Origin: JAMXLO01 sp963791495
GTDB taxonomy: Bacteria > Pseudomonadota > Alphaproteobacteria > Acetobacterales > Acetobacteraceae
NCBI GenBank assembly: GCA_963791495.1
Contig: CAWBST010000018.1
Coordinates: forward strand, 124,001-188,000
Direction of reading: 5' to 3'
Length of the DNA stretch: 64,000 nt
Below the pieces are notes generated by a model. That model saw only the letters and a program-made list of their open reading frames with translations. It did no database searches and was not told the origin of the DNA. This document shows positions 17,408 through 26,269 of this stretch, in pieces. Within the stretch, counting starts at the first letter, position 1; each line of letters opens with the position of its first letter. A program made the translations under genes and the position numbers.

Positions 17408-18632
17408 GTGAAAGATGTGAAGAAGGTTGTGCTCGCCTACTCGGGCGGCCTCGACACCAGCGTGATCCTGCGCTGGCTTCAGGTGACCTATCGCTGCGAG
17501 GTGGTCACCTTCACCGCGGATCTCGGTCAGGGCGAGGAACTCGGGCCGGCGCGACAGAAGGCCGAGATGCTCGGGGTGAAGGAAATCTTCATGGACGATC
17601 TGCGCGAGACCTTCGTGCGCGACTTCGTCTTCCCGATGTTCCGTGCCAACGCACTGTATGAGGGCCAGTATCTTCTCGGCACGTCCATCGCGCGGCCGCT
17701 GATCGCACAGCGCCAGATCGAGATTGCCGAACAGGTCGGCGCGGATGCCGTGGCGCATGGTGCGACCGGCAAGGGCAATGACCAGGTGCGGTTCGAGCTC
17801 AGCTATTATTCGCTGAAGCCTGACATCAAGATCATCGCTCCGTGGCGCGAGTGGGAGCTGACCAGCCGTACGCGGCTGCTGGAGTTCGCCGAGCAGAACC
17901 AGATTCCGATCGCCAGGGACAAGCGGGGCGAGGCGCCGTTCAGCGTCGATGCCAACTTGCTGCACTCGTCGTCCGAGGGGAAGATCCTGGAAGACCCGGC
18001 GATCGAAGCAGACGAAATCGTCTATCAACGCACCATTCGCCCCGAGGACGCGCCCGACAAGGCGACGGTGATCGACCGTCGAATTCGAGCGCGGCGATGC
18101 GGTCGGCATTGACGGTGCGCGCCTGTCGCCCGCCACGCTGCTGACACGGCTCAACGAACTCGGGCGCGATAACGGCATTGGCCGTTTGGATATGGTGGAG
18201 AACCGCTTCGTCGGCATGAAGTCGCGCGGGGTGTATGAGACACCGGGCGGCACCATCCTGCTGGCGGCACACCGTGGCATCGAAAGCATCACCCTCGACC
18301 GTGAAGCGGCGCATCTGAAAGACAGCCTGATGCCACGCTACGCCGAGCTGATCTACAACGGCTTCTGGTTCAGCCCGGAGCGCCACATGCTGCAGGCACT
18401 GATCGACGAGAGCCAGAAGAGCGTCAACGGCCAGGTGCGGCTGAAGCTCTACAAGGGCAACGTGTCGGTCGTCGGCCGTGCGTCACCCAATAGCCTCTAC
18501 GCCCAGGATGTCGTCACCTTCGAGGAGGACCAGGGGGCGTACGACCAGTTCGACGCCCAGGGCTTCATCAAGCTGAACGCTCTCCGCCTGCGCCTGGGCG
18601 CCATCGCGGGGCGTCGCGGCGGCAGTCTGTAA
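17408..18632 (+). CDS. argG: Argininosuccinate synthase (frameshifted in the middle)
   Basis: 407 residues across one extra base near 18076. It ligates citrulline and aspartate using ATP in arginine synthesis. The ATP-binding P-loop-like VLAYSGGLDTSVIL is near the N-terminus, and GATGKGNDQVRFE and the C-terminal ENRFVGMKSRGVYETPGG and SPERHMLQALID motifs are intact. Upstream of the break the frame reads PDKATVID; downstream, in the next frame, VEFERGDAVGIDGARLSP continues the family sequence exactly. I chose GTG 17408 (MKDVKKVVLAYSGG), although an in-frame GTG at 17384 exists. A break in an essential biosynthetic gene is more likely an error than a real loss. Confidence 0.9.
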
Positions 18633-18682
18633 CGTCAGCGGTCGCTGCGAGTCCTGTCCGGAGCGGGCAACGGAGGTAGACC

Positions 18683-19366
18683 TTGCGCCGACGTGATCTG
18701 ATTGCTGCAACGCTTGCCGCTGGCATCGTGCCTGTTGCGCGGGCCGCACAGAAGGCGGTGGTCCTCGAACTCTTCACGTCGCAGGGCTGCTCCTCCTGCC
18801 CTCCGGCAGATGCGCTGCTCGGTCAGCTTGCGCGACGGTCCGACGTGATCGCCTTGGCGTGGCACGTCGACTACTGGAACAACCTCGGCTGGCGCGATCG
18901 GTTCGCCACAAAAACGGCGACCGCTCGCCAGCGCGCGTATTCGCGGCAGCTCGGCAGCACTGTGTTCACCCCGGCGCTTGTGGTGGACGGCAGCAACGTG
19001 GTCGTCGGCTCGCAGCAGGCGTCGGTCGAGGCGGCGATCGAAAGTGCCAAGCCGCTGACTGTAGCCGTGGCGCTCAACCGCTCGGAAGACGCCTTGGTCG
19101 TGGAGATCGGTGCTACCCCCGTTCCGGTCCGCGTGCAGCGCGTTGTGTACGACCCGGAGCAAGCCACCGACGTCGACGCCGGCGAGAACGACGGCCAGCG
19201 CCTGCGCGAGTACCGGGTCGTGCGAGAGGTCGAGACGCTGGCCGACTGGGGCGACACCGCAAGACGGATGACCGCCAGGCCGGCCGGTCGCGATCAGGGG
19301 TTGGTGGTCCTCGTGCAGTCGGCGGAGCTGCGTATCCTTGGCGCGGCGAACCTGGCGCCCGGCTGA
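18683..19366 (+). CDS. DUF1223 thioredoxin-like exported protein
   Basis: 227 residues. The TTG start at 18683 has ACGGAGGT upstream. The N-terminus MRRRDLIAATLAAGIVPVARA is a signal peptide with a twin-arginine flavour. The family motif LELFTSQGCSSCPPADALL follows, with a CSSC pair in a thioredoxin-like position, then HVDYWNNLGWRD. This points to a periplasmic redox-related protein, but no reaction is established for the family. Confidence 0.85.
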   Translation: MRRRDLIAATLAAGIVPVARAAQKAVVLELFTSQGCSSCPPADALLGQLARRSDVIALAWHVDYWNNLGWRDRFATKTATARQRAYSRQLGSTVFTPALVVDGSNVVVGSQQASVEAAIESAKPLTVAVALNRSEDALVVEIGATPVPVRVQRVVYDPEQATDVDAGENDGQRLREYRVVREVETLADWGDTARRMTARPAGRDQGLVVLVQSAELRILGAANLAPG

Positions 19367-19528
19367 TCAGGGCAGCGCGGACATGACGAGGTCCGGGACC
19401 ATCTTCCAGTCGACGATCAGGCACCAGGACGCCAGAAGAACCGCGATCCAAACAACGGGAGCAAATTGCGCACGGTTCAGGCCCGCACGGCGCTTGCGAT
19501 TGGGGTCTGGGGTACGGTGTCTGTCCAT
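19367..19528 (-). CDS. Small single-span membrane protein, unknown
   Basis: 53 residues from the ATG at 19528 (MDRHRTPDPNRKRRAG), with GGGAGA upstream. A basic N-terminus is followed by one hydrophobic segment, APVVWIAVLLASWCLIV, so an inner-membrane protein with cytoplasmic N-terminus is likely. It abuts the stop of the DUF1223 gene, converging with it. Family not recognised. A longer in-frame start at 19666 adds sequence that looks non-coding. Confidence 0.5.
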   Translation of the reverse strand: MDRHRTPDPNRKRRAGLNRAQFAPVVWIAVLLASWCLIVDWKMVPDLVMSALP

Positions 19529-19686
19529 CTCAGCTTCTCCCGGCGTGCCGGTATCTTCCGATATTCCCGTTACGAAGTGATTGCGGCAGATTTTTGCTCC
19601 CAGCGCACCAGAAGCGAACCTGACGCATAGGTCGGCGGCCACGATGCCTGCATAATGCCCCGCCAACCGTCACGACTGGACCGACA

Positions 19687-20910
19687 TTGAGCCAGAACAT
19701 CGCCGCACGACACACAGCAGCGCCGGCGGGCAGCGAAACCACCACGTTTGCGATCCTGGTGTCGCTGTCGGTCTGCCACTTTCTGAACGACATGAACCAG
19801 TCGCTAGTTCCTGCGCTCTATCCGATCCTGAAGGAGTCTTACCGGCTCGACTTCGGCCAGGTCGGGCTGATCGCGCTGGCCTCACAGCTCACGGCATCGA
19901 TGCTGCAACCGGTGGTGGGGATGGTCACCGACCGTCACCCGCAACCGTACTCGCTGCCGATTGCTATGGCATGCAGCCTGATCGGTCTGCTGCTGCTGGC
20001 GTTCGCCGACAATTATCCGACGATCTTGTTTGCCGCGGCACTCGTTGGCGTCGGCTCGTCGGTGTTTCACCCTGAATCGTCACGGGTGGCACGCATGGCC
20101 TCTGGCGGGCGGCACGGGTTCGCCCAATCGCTGTTCCAGGTCGGCGGCAGCACGGGTTCGGCGATCGGGCCGCTGCTCGCCGCGTTCATCGTGGTGCCGC
20201 GCGGGCAGGGCAGCATCGCCTGGTTCTCCGCCGCTGCGCTATTGGCGATCCTGCTGCTGGCCAATGTGAGCCGGTGGTACAGCCAGCATCTGTCACCACA
20301 ACGGAGCCGTGGTGCCGGTGTCCGTAGCTCTGCCTATGCCGTTCTGTCACGTAGGCGGGTGCTGTTCGCGATCGCCATCCTGGTCGCGCTGCTGTTCTCC
20401 AAGAACGTCTACACGTCGTCGCTCGGGTCGTACTACACGTTCTACCTGATCCATAAGTTCGGGCTGTCCGTGCAGGACGCACAGATCCACCTGTTCGTGT
20501 TCCTGGGCGCAGTGGCGGCAGGCACCTTTGCCGGCGGGCCGATCGGGGACCGCTTCGGGCGCAAGCCGGTGATCTGGTTCTCGATCCTCGGCGCCTTCCC
20601 GTTCGCGTTGCTGCTGCCGTATGCGAGCCTGTTCTGGACCGGCATCCTCAGCGTGGCGATCGGACTGATCCTGGCGTCGGCGTTCTCGGCGATCCTGGTC
20701 TATGCGCAGGAACTGCTGCCAGGCCGCGTTGGCACGGTCGCCGGGATGTTCTTCGGGTTCTCGTTCGGCCTGGGCGGGCTGGGGGCGGCGGCGCTGGGCC
20801 AGGTGGCTGACTGGACCAGCATCGACACGGTCTACCGGCTGTGCTCGTTCCTGCCGCTGATAGGGCTGCTCACAGCGTTCCTGCCGGATATCGAACGCAG
20901 ACGGGCCTGA
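19687..20910 (+). CDS. MFS transporter, fosmidomycin-resistance (Fsr)-like
   Basis: 407 residues with twelve hydrophobic segments. It begins SVCHFLNDMNQSLVPALYPI, typical of Fsr-type exporters, with VGSSVFHPESSRVARMASGG and GGPIGDRFGRKPVIWFS as the loop motifs. The TTG start at 19687 is the first in-frame start after a stop. It is an inner-membrane proton-driven exporter whose substrate is not known; the resistance name is by family only. Confidence 0.87.
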   Translation: MSQNIAARHTAAPAGSETTTFAILVSLSVCHFLNDMNQSLVPALYPILKESYRLDFGQVGLIALASQLTASMLQPVVGMVTDRHPQPYSLPIAMACSLIGLLLLAFADNYPTILFAAALVGVGSSVFHPESSRVARMASGGRHGFAQSLFQVGGSTGSAIGPLLAAFIVVPRGQGSIAWFSAAALLAILLLANVSRWYSQHLSPQRSRGAGVRSSAYAVLSRRRVLFAIAILVALLFSKNVYTSSLGSYYTFYLIHKFGLSVQDAQIHLFVFLGAVAAGTFAGGPIGDRFGRKPVIWFSILGAFPFALLLPYASLFWTGILSVAIGLILASAFSAILVYAQELLPGRVGTVAGMFFGFSFGLGGLGAAALGQVADWTSIDTVYRLCSFLPLIGLLTAFLPDIERRRA

Positions 20911-20963
20911 GCCGCCTGCCCCGCGCCGCAGGCACGGCGACAGAAAGCCTGGCATGGGTCGGC

Positions 20964-21086
20964 TTACTCGCAGTCGGTGCAGCCGTACCTGCCGACGCCG
21001 GAGCCCGACGATTGGGAGGCGTCGGCCACGAAGATGGTCAGCGGCACGGCGATGGCCAGCAAGGCCAACAGAATCAGAATCCGCAT
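20964..21086 (-). CDS. Small exported peptide ending in GCTDCE
   Basis: 40 residues, too short for routine gene calling. It starts MRILILLALLAIAVPLTIFV, one hydrophobic segment that could be a signal peptide or anchor, then a short Gly/Ser linker and the end RYGCTDCE with two Cys. GGGGGTTCAG directly before the ATG is a good ribosome-binding site. It converges on the MFS gene. Family not recognised; the Cys pair could bind metal or form a disulfide. Confidence 0.5.
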   Translation of the reverse strand: MRILILLALLAIAVPLTIFVADASQSSGSGVGRYGCTDCE

Positions 21087-21177
21087 CTGAACCCCCATGA
21101 GCAGTTGCGCGACGCGATAGGTCGCTCGGGGACTACTGCACTGCCGGCCGCCTTATTCCCGCTTGCCTGCACATTGT

Positions 21178-21927
21178 TCACATCGCACGCACAAAAAACG
21201 CGATGGTGACGGTTGCGGTCAGCGCCACCACGCAGCCTCGCACCACGCCGGACGGCAGCAGGAGCGTCAGCCGTGCAGCCAGGTAACCGCCTAGGATGCT
21301 GGCACTCAGCATCGCCAGCGTTTCCGGCCAGCGGACTGCGCCGGCGCCGATGAACCACAGAACGGCCGCGCCATTGGCGGCGCTGACCAGCAGCACGCGG
21401 GCGGGTGCCATTGCCTTCAGATCGGCGTTCGCCGTCAGCAGGCTCCATGTCGCCATCATCATCAGTCCGACGGCGCCGCCGAAGTAGCCGCCATAGATCG
21501 ATACCAGGAACTGCGTCGGAAGCACGGCCCCCGGCCCGACCGGCACGACGCGACGCAGCGCGAGACCGGCTCGGGCGCCGAAGGCAAATGTCAGCGTGGC
21601 GAGCAACAGCAGAAACGGGATGATCACATCGAACAGCCGCGCGGGGGTGGCGAGCAGCAGGATCGCCCCCACGAGGCCGCCCGCCAGGGTGACCGGCAGC
21701 ATGGAGCGGATGCGCACCTCGCTCGATCGATGGAAGTCGCGCCGGTAGGCGGCTGTGGCGGCTATCGTTCCGGGGAACAGCGCGACCGTGGAGGAGACGT
21801 TCGCGATCACGGGGGGAAGCCCGGCCGCCACCATGGTGGGAAAGGTGACGAAAGAGCCGCCCCCTGCGATGGCGTTCATCGCTCCGGCGAGCAAACCGGC
21901 GGCGGCGAGCAGGACGAAGTGTTGCAT
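21178..21927 (-). CDS. TauE/SafE-family membrane permease
   Basis: About 249 residues from the ATG at 21927 (MQHFVLLAAAGLLAGAMNAI). An in-frame TTG at 21963 gives 12 more residues; neither has a strong ribosome-binding site. The family repeat motif AGGGSFVTFPTMVAAGLPP near the N-terminus and SIYGGYFGGAVGLMMMA in the middle are the two halves of the TauE fold. About eight membrane segments. Likely exports or imports sulfite or organosulfonate-type anions, but the substrate is a family guess. It is divergent from tetR, with the palindrome at 22009 between them. Confidence 0.85.
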   Translation of the reverse strand: MQHFVLLAAAGLLAGAMNAIAGGGSFVTFPTMVAAGLPPVIANVSSTVALFPGTIAATAAYRRDFHRSSEVRIRSMLPVTLAGGLVGAILLLATPARLFDVIIPFLLLLATLTFAFGARAGLALRRVVPVGPGAVLPTQFLVSIYGGYFGGAVGLMMMATWSLLTANADLKAMAPARVLLVSAANGAAVLWFIGAGAVRWPETLAMLSASILGGYLAARLTLLLPSGVVRGCVVALTATVTIAFFVRAM

Positions 21928-22008
21928 GAGGCACAAGCTGGGCAGCACCGCCTCGGCGCGCAATCGGGTGGCACTTCGGCGGAGAGCGAAGCGATTCAGC
22001 TTGAATAA

Positions 22009-22022
22009 TGACTGAACAGTCA
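22009..22022. promoter_or_regulatory. TetR-type palindromic operator
   Basis: TGACTGAACAGTCA is a perfect inverted repeat (TGACTG, AA, CAGTCA) 13 bases before the tetR ATG and about 80 bases from the divergent TauE gene. TetR regulators commonly bind such sites next to their own gene, so autoregulation of the efflux operon, and possibly of the permease, is likely. Confidence 0.7.
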
Positions 22023-22035
22023 GTAATTAGAGCGA

Positions 22036-22653
22036 ATGCCCCGGACACGCCGCAAGGATGCTCGACCGGGCGAGATCGTGGCCGCAGCCCTCGCCTCCTT
22101 CGCCGAACGCGGCTACGCCGCGACCAAGCTGGAAGACGTCGCCGCGGCCGCTGGCATCAGCAAGGGCACGATCTACCTGTACTTTCCGACAAAGGAGGAT
22201 CTGTTTCGCGCCGTCGTCCGCCAGGCAGTGCTGCCGAACGTCGAGGCTGCCGAGGCACAGTTCGCCAGTCATACCGGTTCCTGCGCCGACCTGTTGCGGA
22301 TGCTGGCGCAGCGCTTCCTGCAACTGCTCGACAGCGACCTGACCGCGATCCCGAAGCTGGTCGTTGCAGAATCCGGAAACTTCCCCGCGATCGCTCAGTT
22401 CTACGCTGACACGGTGCTGCGCCGCGCCTTCCGCCTGGTCGAGAGTATCCTTACACGCGGGATGGAACGCGGCGAGTTCCGCCGCATGGACGTGCACGCG
22501 ACCCTGCCGCTGTTCGCTGCACCCTTCCTGCTGTTGGCGTTGTGGAAGCACTCGCTGGGGCGACACACCGACCTCAGCTTCGATGCGCACGCTGTGGCCA
22601 AGGCGCACCTCGACGTACTGCTGCGCGGCCTCGCGGCGGACGTGCCGCCATGA
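22036..22653 (+). CDS. TetR/AcrR-family transcriptional regulator
   Basis: 205 residues. The helix-turn-helix is at about 12-55: GEIVAAALASFAERGYAATK followed by VAAAAGISKGTIYLYF. The C-terminal ligand domain is of the TetR_C type seen beside HlyD/ABC exporters (RAFRLVESILTRGMERGEFR). Its stop overlaps the next ATG (ATGA), so it is the first gene of the efflux operon and very likely its repressor. Confidence 0.9.
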   Translation: MPRTRRKDARPGEIVAAALASFAERGYAATKLEDVAAAAGISKGTIYLYFPTKEDLFRAVVRQAVLPNVEAAEAQFASHTGSCADLLRMLAQRFLQLLDSDLTAIPKLVVAESGNFPAIAQFYADTVLRRAFRLVESILTRGMERGEFRRMDVHATLPLFAAPFLLLALWKHSLGRHTDLSFDAHAVAKAHLDVLLRGLAADVPP

Positions 22654-23618
22654 AGCGGATGCTGCTCGCAGTCGTGGTCCTCGCGACCGCGGCAGGCGCC
22701 GCCGGCTGGTGGTGGCTGTCTCGCTCGGCGGGTGCCAACGCATGGCAGGGCTATGTGGACGCAGAGTATGTGCGGGTATCGCCGACGTTGACCGGGCGTG
22801 TCACGAGTATCGCCGTCGCGCGCGGCGATCAGGTGAGCGCCGGTGCGCTGCTGTTCACCCAGGACGATGCGGACGACGTGGCGGCTCGCGATGCGGCGGC
22901 CGGCAAGCTGGCAGAAGCCCAGGCGCGGTTGGCCAACCTGGAGACCCGCAGCCGCGACACCGAGATCGCGCAGGGGAAGGCCGATCTGGCGGATCTCGTG
23001 GCGACGCGCGACCGGATCACCAGGGACCTCGCTCGCAATGAGGAACTGCTGCGTACCGGTGCCGCCAGCCGCCAGACCGTGGATCAGCAGCGCGCCGATC
23101 TCGCCTCGGCGACGGCACGCGTCGAGGCAGCGACAGCCAAGCTCGCGCAGATGCAGTCGCCGACCGGGCGCGAGTATGAGATCGCCGCACAACGCGCCAT
23201 GGTGGCGCAGGCGCAGGCCGGGCTGGCCCAGGCGGAGTGGCGCGTGAGCCAACGCCGCGTCACCGCGCCGACAGCTGCCCTGGTGTCCGATACCTATGCG
23301 CGCCCCGGCGAGACGATCAATGCTGGTGTTCCGGTGGTCTCGTTGCTCCCGCCACAGAACATCCTGGTGCGGTTCTTCGTCCCCGAGACTGAACTTGCCA
23401 CCTTGCATGTCGGCGATCCGCTGGCGATCGGTTGCGATGCGTGTGCGACCGGCCTCACCGCCACCGTCACGTTCATCGCGACGCAGCCGGAATACACGCC
23501 GCCGGTGATCTACAGCGAGACCAACCGCGAGAAGCTGGTGTATCTGATCGAGGCGCATCCGCCGCCGGATCAGGCGGTGCAGCTCAAGCCTGGTCAGCCG
23601 GTGGACGTGCGTCGATGA
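22650..23618 (+). CDS. HlyD-family periplasmic adaptor of an ABC exporter
   Basis: 322 residues. The N-terminal segment MLLAVVVLATAAGAAGWWWL is a membrane anchor or signal. The lipoyl-like half motif YVDAEYVRVSPTLTGRVTSI is followed by a coiled coil with many Ala/Gln/Arg heptads (about 85-190), then the beta-barrel RVTAPTAALVSDTYARPGET and ILVRFFVPETEL. It resembles YbhG. It links an inner-membrane pump to an outer-membrane channel. Overlaps at both ends are ATGA. Confidence 0.9.
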   Translation: MKRMLLAVVVLATAAGAAGWWWLSRSAGANAWQGYVDAEYVRVSPTLTGRVTSIAVARGDQVSAGALLFTQDDADDVAARDAAAGKLAEAQARLANLETRSRDTEIAQGKADLADLVATRDRITRDLARNEELLRTGAASRQTVDQQRADLASATARVEAATAKLAQMQSPTGREYEIAAQRAMVAQAQAGLAQAEWRVSQRRVTAPTAALVSDTYARPGETINAGVPVVSLLPPQNILVRFFVPETELATLHVGDPLAIGCDACATGLTATVTFIATQPEYTPPVIYSETNREKLVYLIEAHPPPDQAVQLKPGQPVDVRR

Positions 23619-24526
23619 CTGCGCTGGCGATTGACGTGCACGACCTGCGCAAGAGCTTCGGCCCGCGGCAGGTGATCGACGGGCTGACCTTGCAGGTGCC
23701 GGAGGGCGAAATCTGCGGCTTCCTGGGCGGCAACGGCAGCGGTAAGACCACCACGATCCGCATGCTGTGCGGTTTGATGCGACCGGACGAAGGTGGCGGG
23801 ACATGCCTGGGCTTGGACCTGCTGCGCGACGCACCGCGCATCCGCCTGCAGATCGGCTACATGACGCAGCGGTTCAGCTTCTATGGCGACCTGACGGTGG
23901 CCGAGAACCTGGAGTTCGTCGGCAGGCTCTATCAGATTCGCGACCGCCGCCGTGTCATTGCCGAGGTGCTGGAACGCATCGGCTTGGCCGATCGCGCCGA
24001 TCAATTGGCGCAGGAACTGTCGGGGGGCTGGAAGCAACGGATGGCGCTCGCTGCATGCGTCCTGCACCGGCCGCGCCTGCTGCTGCTCGACGAGCCGACC
24101 GCCGGTGTCGACGCCAAGGCACGGCGCGAGTTCTGGGACATGATCCACGAGATGGCGGCCGACGGCATGACCGTACTGGTGTCCACACACTACATGGATG
24201 AGGCGGAACGCTGCCAGCGGGTGGTGTATCTCGCCGGCGGGCGGCTGGTGGTGCAGGGCACCGCGGACGATGTGGTGAGTGCCGCGAAGCTGGTGACGTT
24301 CGAGGCGACCGGCGACGGCATCGAGCAAGCGGCGCGGCGGCTGCGTCGGCTGCCTGGGGTGGAGACCGCGGCGGTGTTCGGCCGCGCGCTGCGCATCGCC
24401 GGCATGGACCGCGCGGCATTGCGCGCCGCCATCGACAGCCTCGGCGACGAAGCCCTGCACTGGCAGGAGGTCGAGCCGCGGCTCGACGACGTGTTCATCC
24501 ATATGCTGCGGGACACCGAGGCATGA
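23615..24526 (+). CDS. ABC exporter ATP-binding protein (YbhF/DrrA-like)
   Basis: 303 residues, one ATPase domain. Walker A is GGNGSGKTT near 43-51, the signature is ELSGGWKQRMALA, Walker B LLLLDEPTAGVD, and the H-loop STHYMDEAERC. The C-terminal extension with GVETAAVFGRALRIAG is typical of the DrrA/CcmA group. The usual Gly-Pro before Walker A Asn is Gly-Gly here, a mild variant. It powers the permease encoded next, with an ATGA overlap. Confidence 0.92.
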   Translation: MTALAIDVHDLRKSFGPRQVIDGLTLQVPEGEICGFLGGNGSGKTTTIRMLCGLMRPDEGGGTCLGLDLLRDAPRIRLQIGYMTQRFSFYGDLTVAENLEFVGRLYQIRDRRRVIAEVLERIGLADRADQLAQELSGGWKQRMALAACVLHRPRLLLLDEPTAGVDAKARREFWDMIHEMAADGMTVLVSTHYMDEAERCQRVVYLAGGRLVVQGTADDVVSAAKLVTFEATGDGIEQAARRLRRLPGVETAAVFGRALRIAGMDRAALRAAIDSLGDEALHWQEVEPRLDDVFIHMLRDTEA

Positions 24527-25650
24527 ACGGTTTTTCCCCCGCGCGCCTGTTCGCCATGCTGATCAAGGAATCGCTGCAGATGCGGCGCGACCGCGCCACT
24601 GTGGGACTGACGGTGGCGCTGCCACTGATCCAACTCTTCCTGTTCGGCTACGCGATCAACGCGAACCCGCGGCATCTGCCGACCGGGCTGCTCGCCGCGG
24701 AGCACTCGACCTATGAGCGCACGCTTGCCGCGGCGCTGCAGAACACCGGGTACTTCGACATCCGGCCGATGGCGAGCGAGAGTGAAGCGGAGCAGGCCTT
24801 GGCGCGCGGCGACGTCATGTTCGTGCTGAACATTCCGCCGGACTTTTCGCGCCGGGTCGATCGGGGCGAGCAGCCGCAAGTGCTGATGGATGCGGATGCC
24901 ACCGATCCGACCGCAATCGCCAACGCGACCGCCGCCGTGGTGGCGCTGAACGCCACGGTGCTGAACCGCGACCTGTCGGCGGATATGCGCGTGAAGCCCC
25001 CGCAGCTGCCGTTCCAGATTGTGCTGCATGGTCGCTACAATCCGGAGCAGCTCACCGCGCTGAATATCGTGCCCGGGCTGATCGGCCTGATCCTGACGGT
25101 ATCCACATTGGTGATGACGACGCTGGCGATTACGCGCGAACGCGAGTCAGGCACCATGGAGAACCTGCTGGCAACGCCGGTGCGGCCGGTGGAGGTGATG
25201 CTGGGGAAGATCATCCCCTATGTCGGGCTGGCCTATGTGCAGATCGCGCTGATCCTGCTGGTGTCGGTCACGGTGTTCGCGGTGCCGGTGCGCGGCTCGG
25301 TTCCGCTGCTGCTGTTCGCGCTCGGCGTGTTCATCGCGTGCAACCTGGCGATGGGGTTCGCCTTCTCCACCATGGCGACGACACAGATGCAGGCGCAGCA
25401 ACTGTCGCAGTTCGGTCTGCTGCCGTCGATCATGCTGTCGGGCTTCATGTTCCCGTTCATGGGCATGCCGGCCTGGGCCCGCTTCATCGGCGAGGCGGTG
25501 CCGTTGACGCACACCTTGCGCATCTGTCGTGGCGTGCTGCTGAAGGGGAACGGGTTCGAGCAGATCTGGCCGGATCTGTGGCCGATGGCGGTGTTCGCGA
25601 TTGCGGTGGGGGGGATCGCAGTGGGCATGTACCGCGAGACGCTAGATTGA
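24523..25650 (+). CDS. ABC-2 type exporter permease (YbhR/YbhS-like)
   Basis: 375 residues. One membrane segment near residues 25-45, a large periplasmic domain (about 50-170), then five segments containing VMTTLAITRERESGTMENLL, the ABC-2 loop motif. Only one permease gene is present, so it must act as a homodimer, whereas the YbhFGSR set has two. No outer-membrane channel gene is nearby. Substrate unknown; multidrug or lipid export is possible. Confidence 0.9.
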   Translation: MNGFSPARLFAMLIKESLQMRRDRATVGLTVALPLIQLFLFGYAINANPRHLPTGLLAAEHSTYERTLAAALQNTGYFDIRPMASESEAEQALARGDVMFVLNIPPDFSRRVDRGEQPQVLMDADATDPTAIANATAAVVALNATVLNRDLSADMRVKPPQLPFQIVLHGRYNPEQLTALNIVPGLIGLILTVSTLVMTTLAITRERESGTMENLLATPVRPVEVMLGKIIPYVGLAYVQIALILLVSVTVFAVPVRGSVPLLLFALGVFIACNLAMGFAFSTMATTQMQAQQLSQFGLLPSIMLSGFMFPFMGMPAWARFIGEAVPLTHTLRICRGVLLKGNGFEQIWPDLWPMAVFAIAVGGIAVGMYRETLD

Positions 25651-25671
25651 GTGCACTTGTGGGGCGGGCGA

Positions 25672-25697
25672 CACCTCACCCGCGCGCCGGAGAGGTG
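25672..25697 (+). repeat. Shortened palindromic interspersed repeat, copy 4
   Basis: CACCTCACCCGCGCG followed by CCGGAGAGGTG: the outer arms of the repeat at 42453 with the middle removed. CACCTC pairs with GAGGTG, so it can form a hairpin between two convergent genes and may serve as a bidirectional terminator. Confidence 0.5.
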
Positions 25698-26261
25698 TTA
25701 CCGCAGCTCCCACGGGAGCATGCGACGCAGCGTCGGGTCGCGCAGGATGTAGTGATGGAACAGCGCTGCCGCGGCGTGCACGCCGGCGACGACCAGGATC
25801 GCGTTGGCGGCAAGCGCGTGCCAACCGCCGATCAGATGCATAAGCGCGCGGTTCCCGGGATCGTACGCAGGCACGCGAAACAGGTTGAAGATTGCGTCGC
25901 CGCGCACCCACACGTTGGCGAAACCGAGCGCCACCGCGATGATCAGTAGAACATACAGCAGCCAGTGGGTAATGCGGGCGATCACCAGCAGCAGTCCGTG
26001 ATCGATCGGCGGCAGCGTCTCGCGCCGCATCAGCCGCCAGGCGAGCCGACCGAGCAGCACGACGCCGAGCGCCGCGCCAAGGACGATATGCACCGAGCGA
26101 TAGTCGATGCGCAGCGGTCCGTTCGGGAACACATCGACGGTCTGGCCGATCGTCCAAAGTACGACCACAAGCAGAGCGCTGATCCAGTGGAGGGCGATGG
26201 TCATGGGGTCATGTCGCAGCCCCTGCGTCTCGGCAGGCTGCGTCACGATCGTGTGCTGCAT
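25698..26261 (-). CDS. Cytochrome b561 family protein
   Basis: 187 residues with four membrane segments. Candidate haem His residues are in MTIALHW, RSVHIVLG, ARITHWLLY and GVHAAAALFHHY. The order and length match the bacterial CybB-type diheme cytochrome b561 that oxidises ubiquinol in the inner membrane; CybB moves electrons to acceptors such as oxygen. It lies eight bases after mbfA on the same strand, a possible redox partnership with the ferritin-like protein (inference). Confidence 0.85.
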   Translation of the reverse strand: MQHTIVTQPAETQGLRHDPMTIALHWISALLVVVLWTIGQTVDVFPNGPLRIDYRSVHIVLGAALGVVLLGRLAWRLMRRETLPPIDHGLLLVIARITHWLLYVLLIIAVALGFANVWVRGDAIFNLFRVPAYDPGNRALMHLIGGWHALAANAILVVAGVHAAAALFHHYILRDPTLRRMLPWELR

Positions 26262-26269
26262 GGGGGCCT

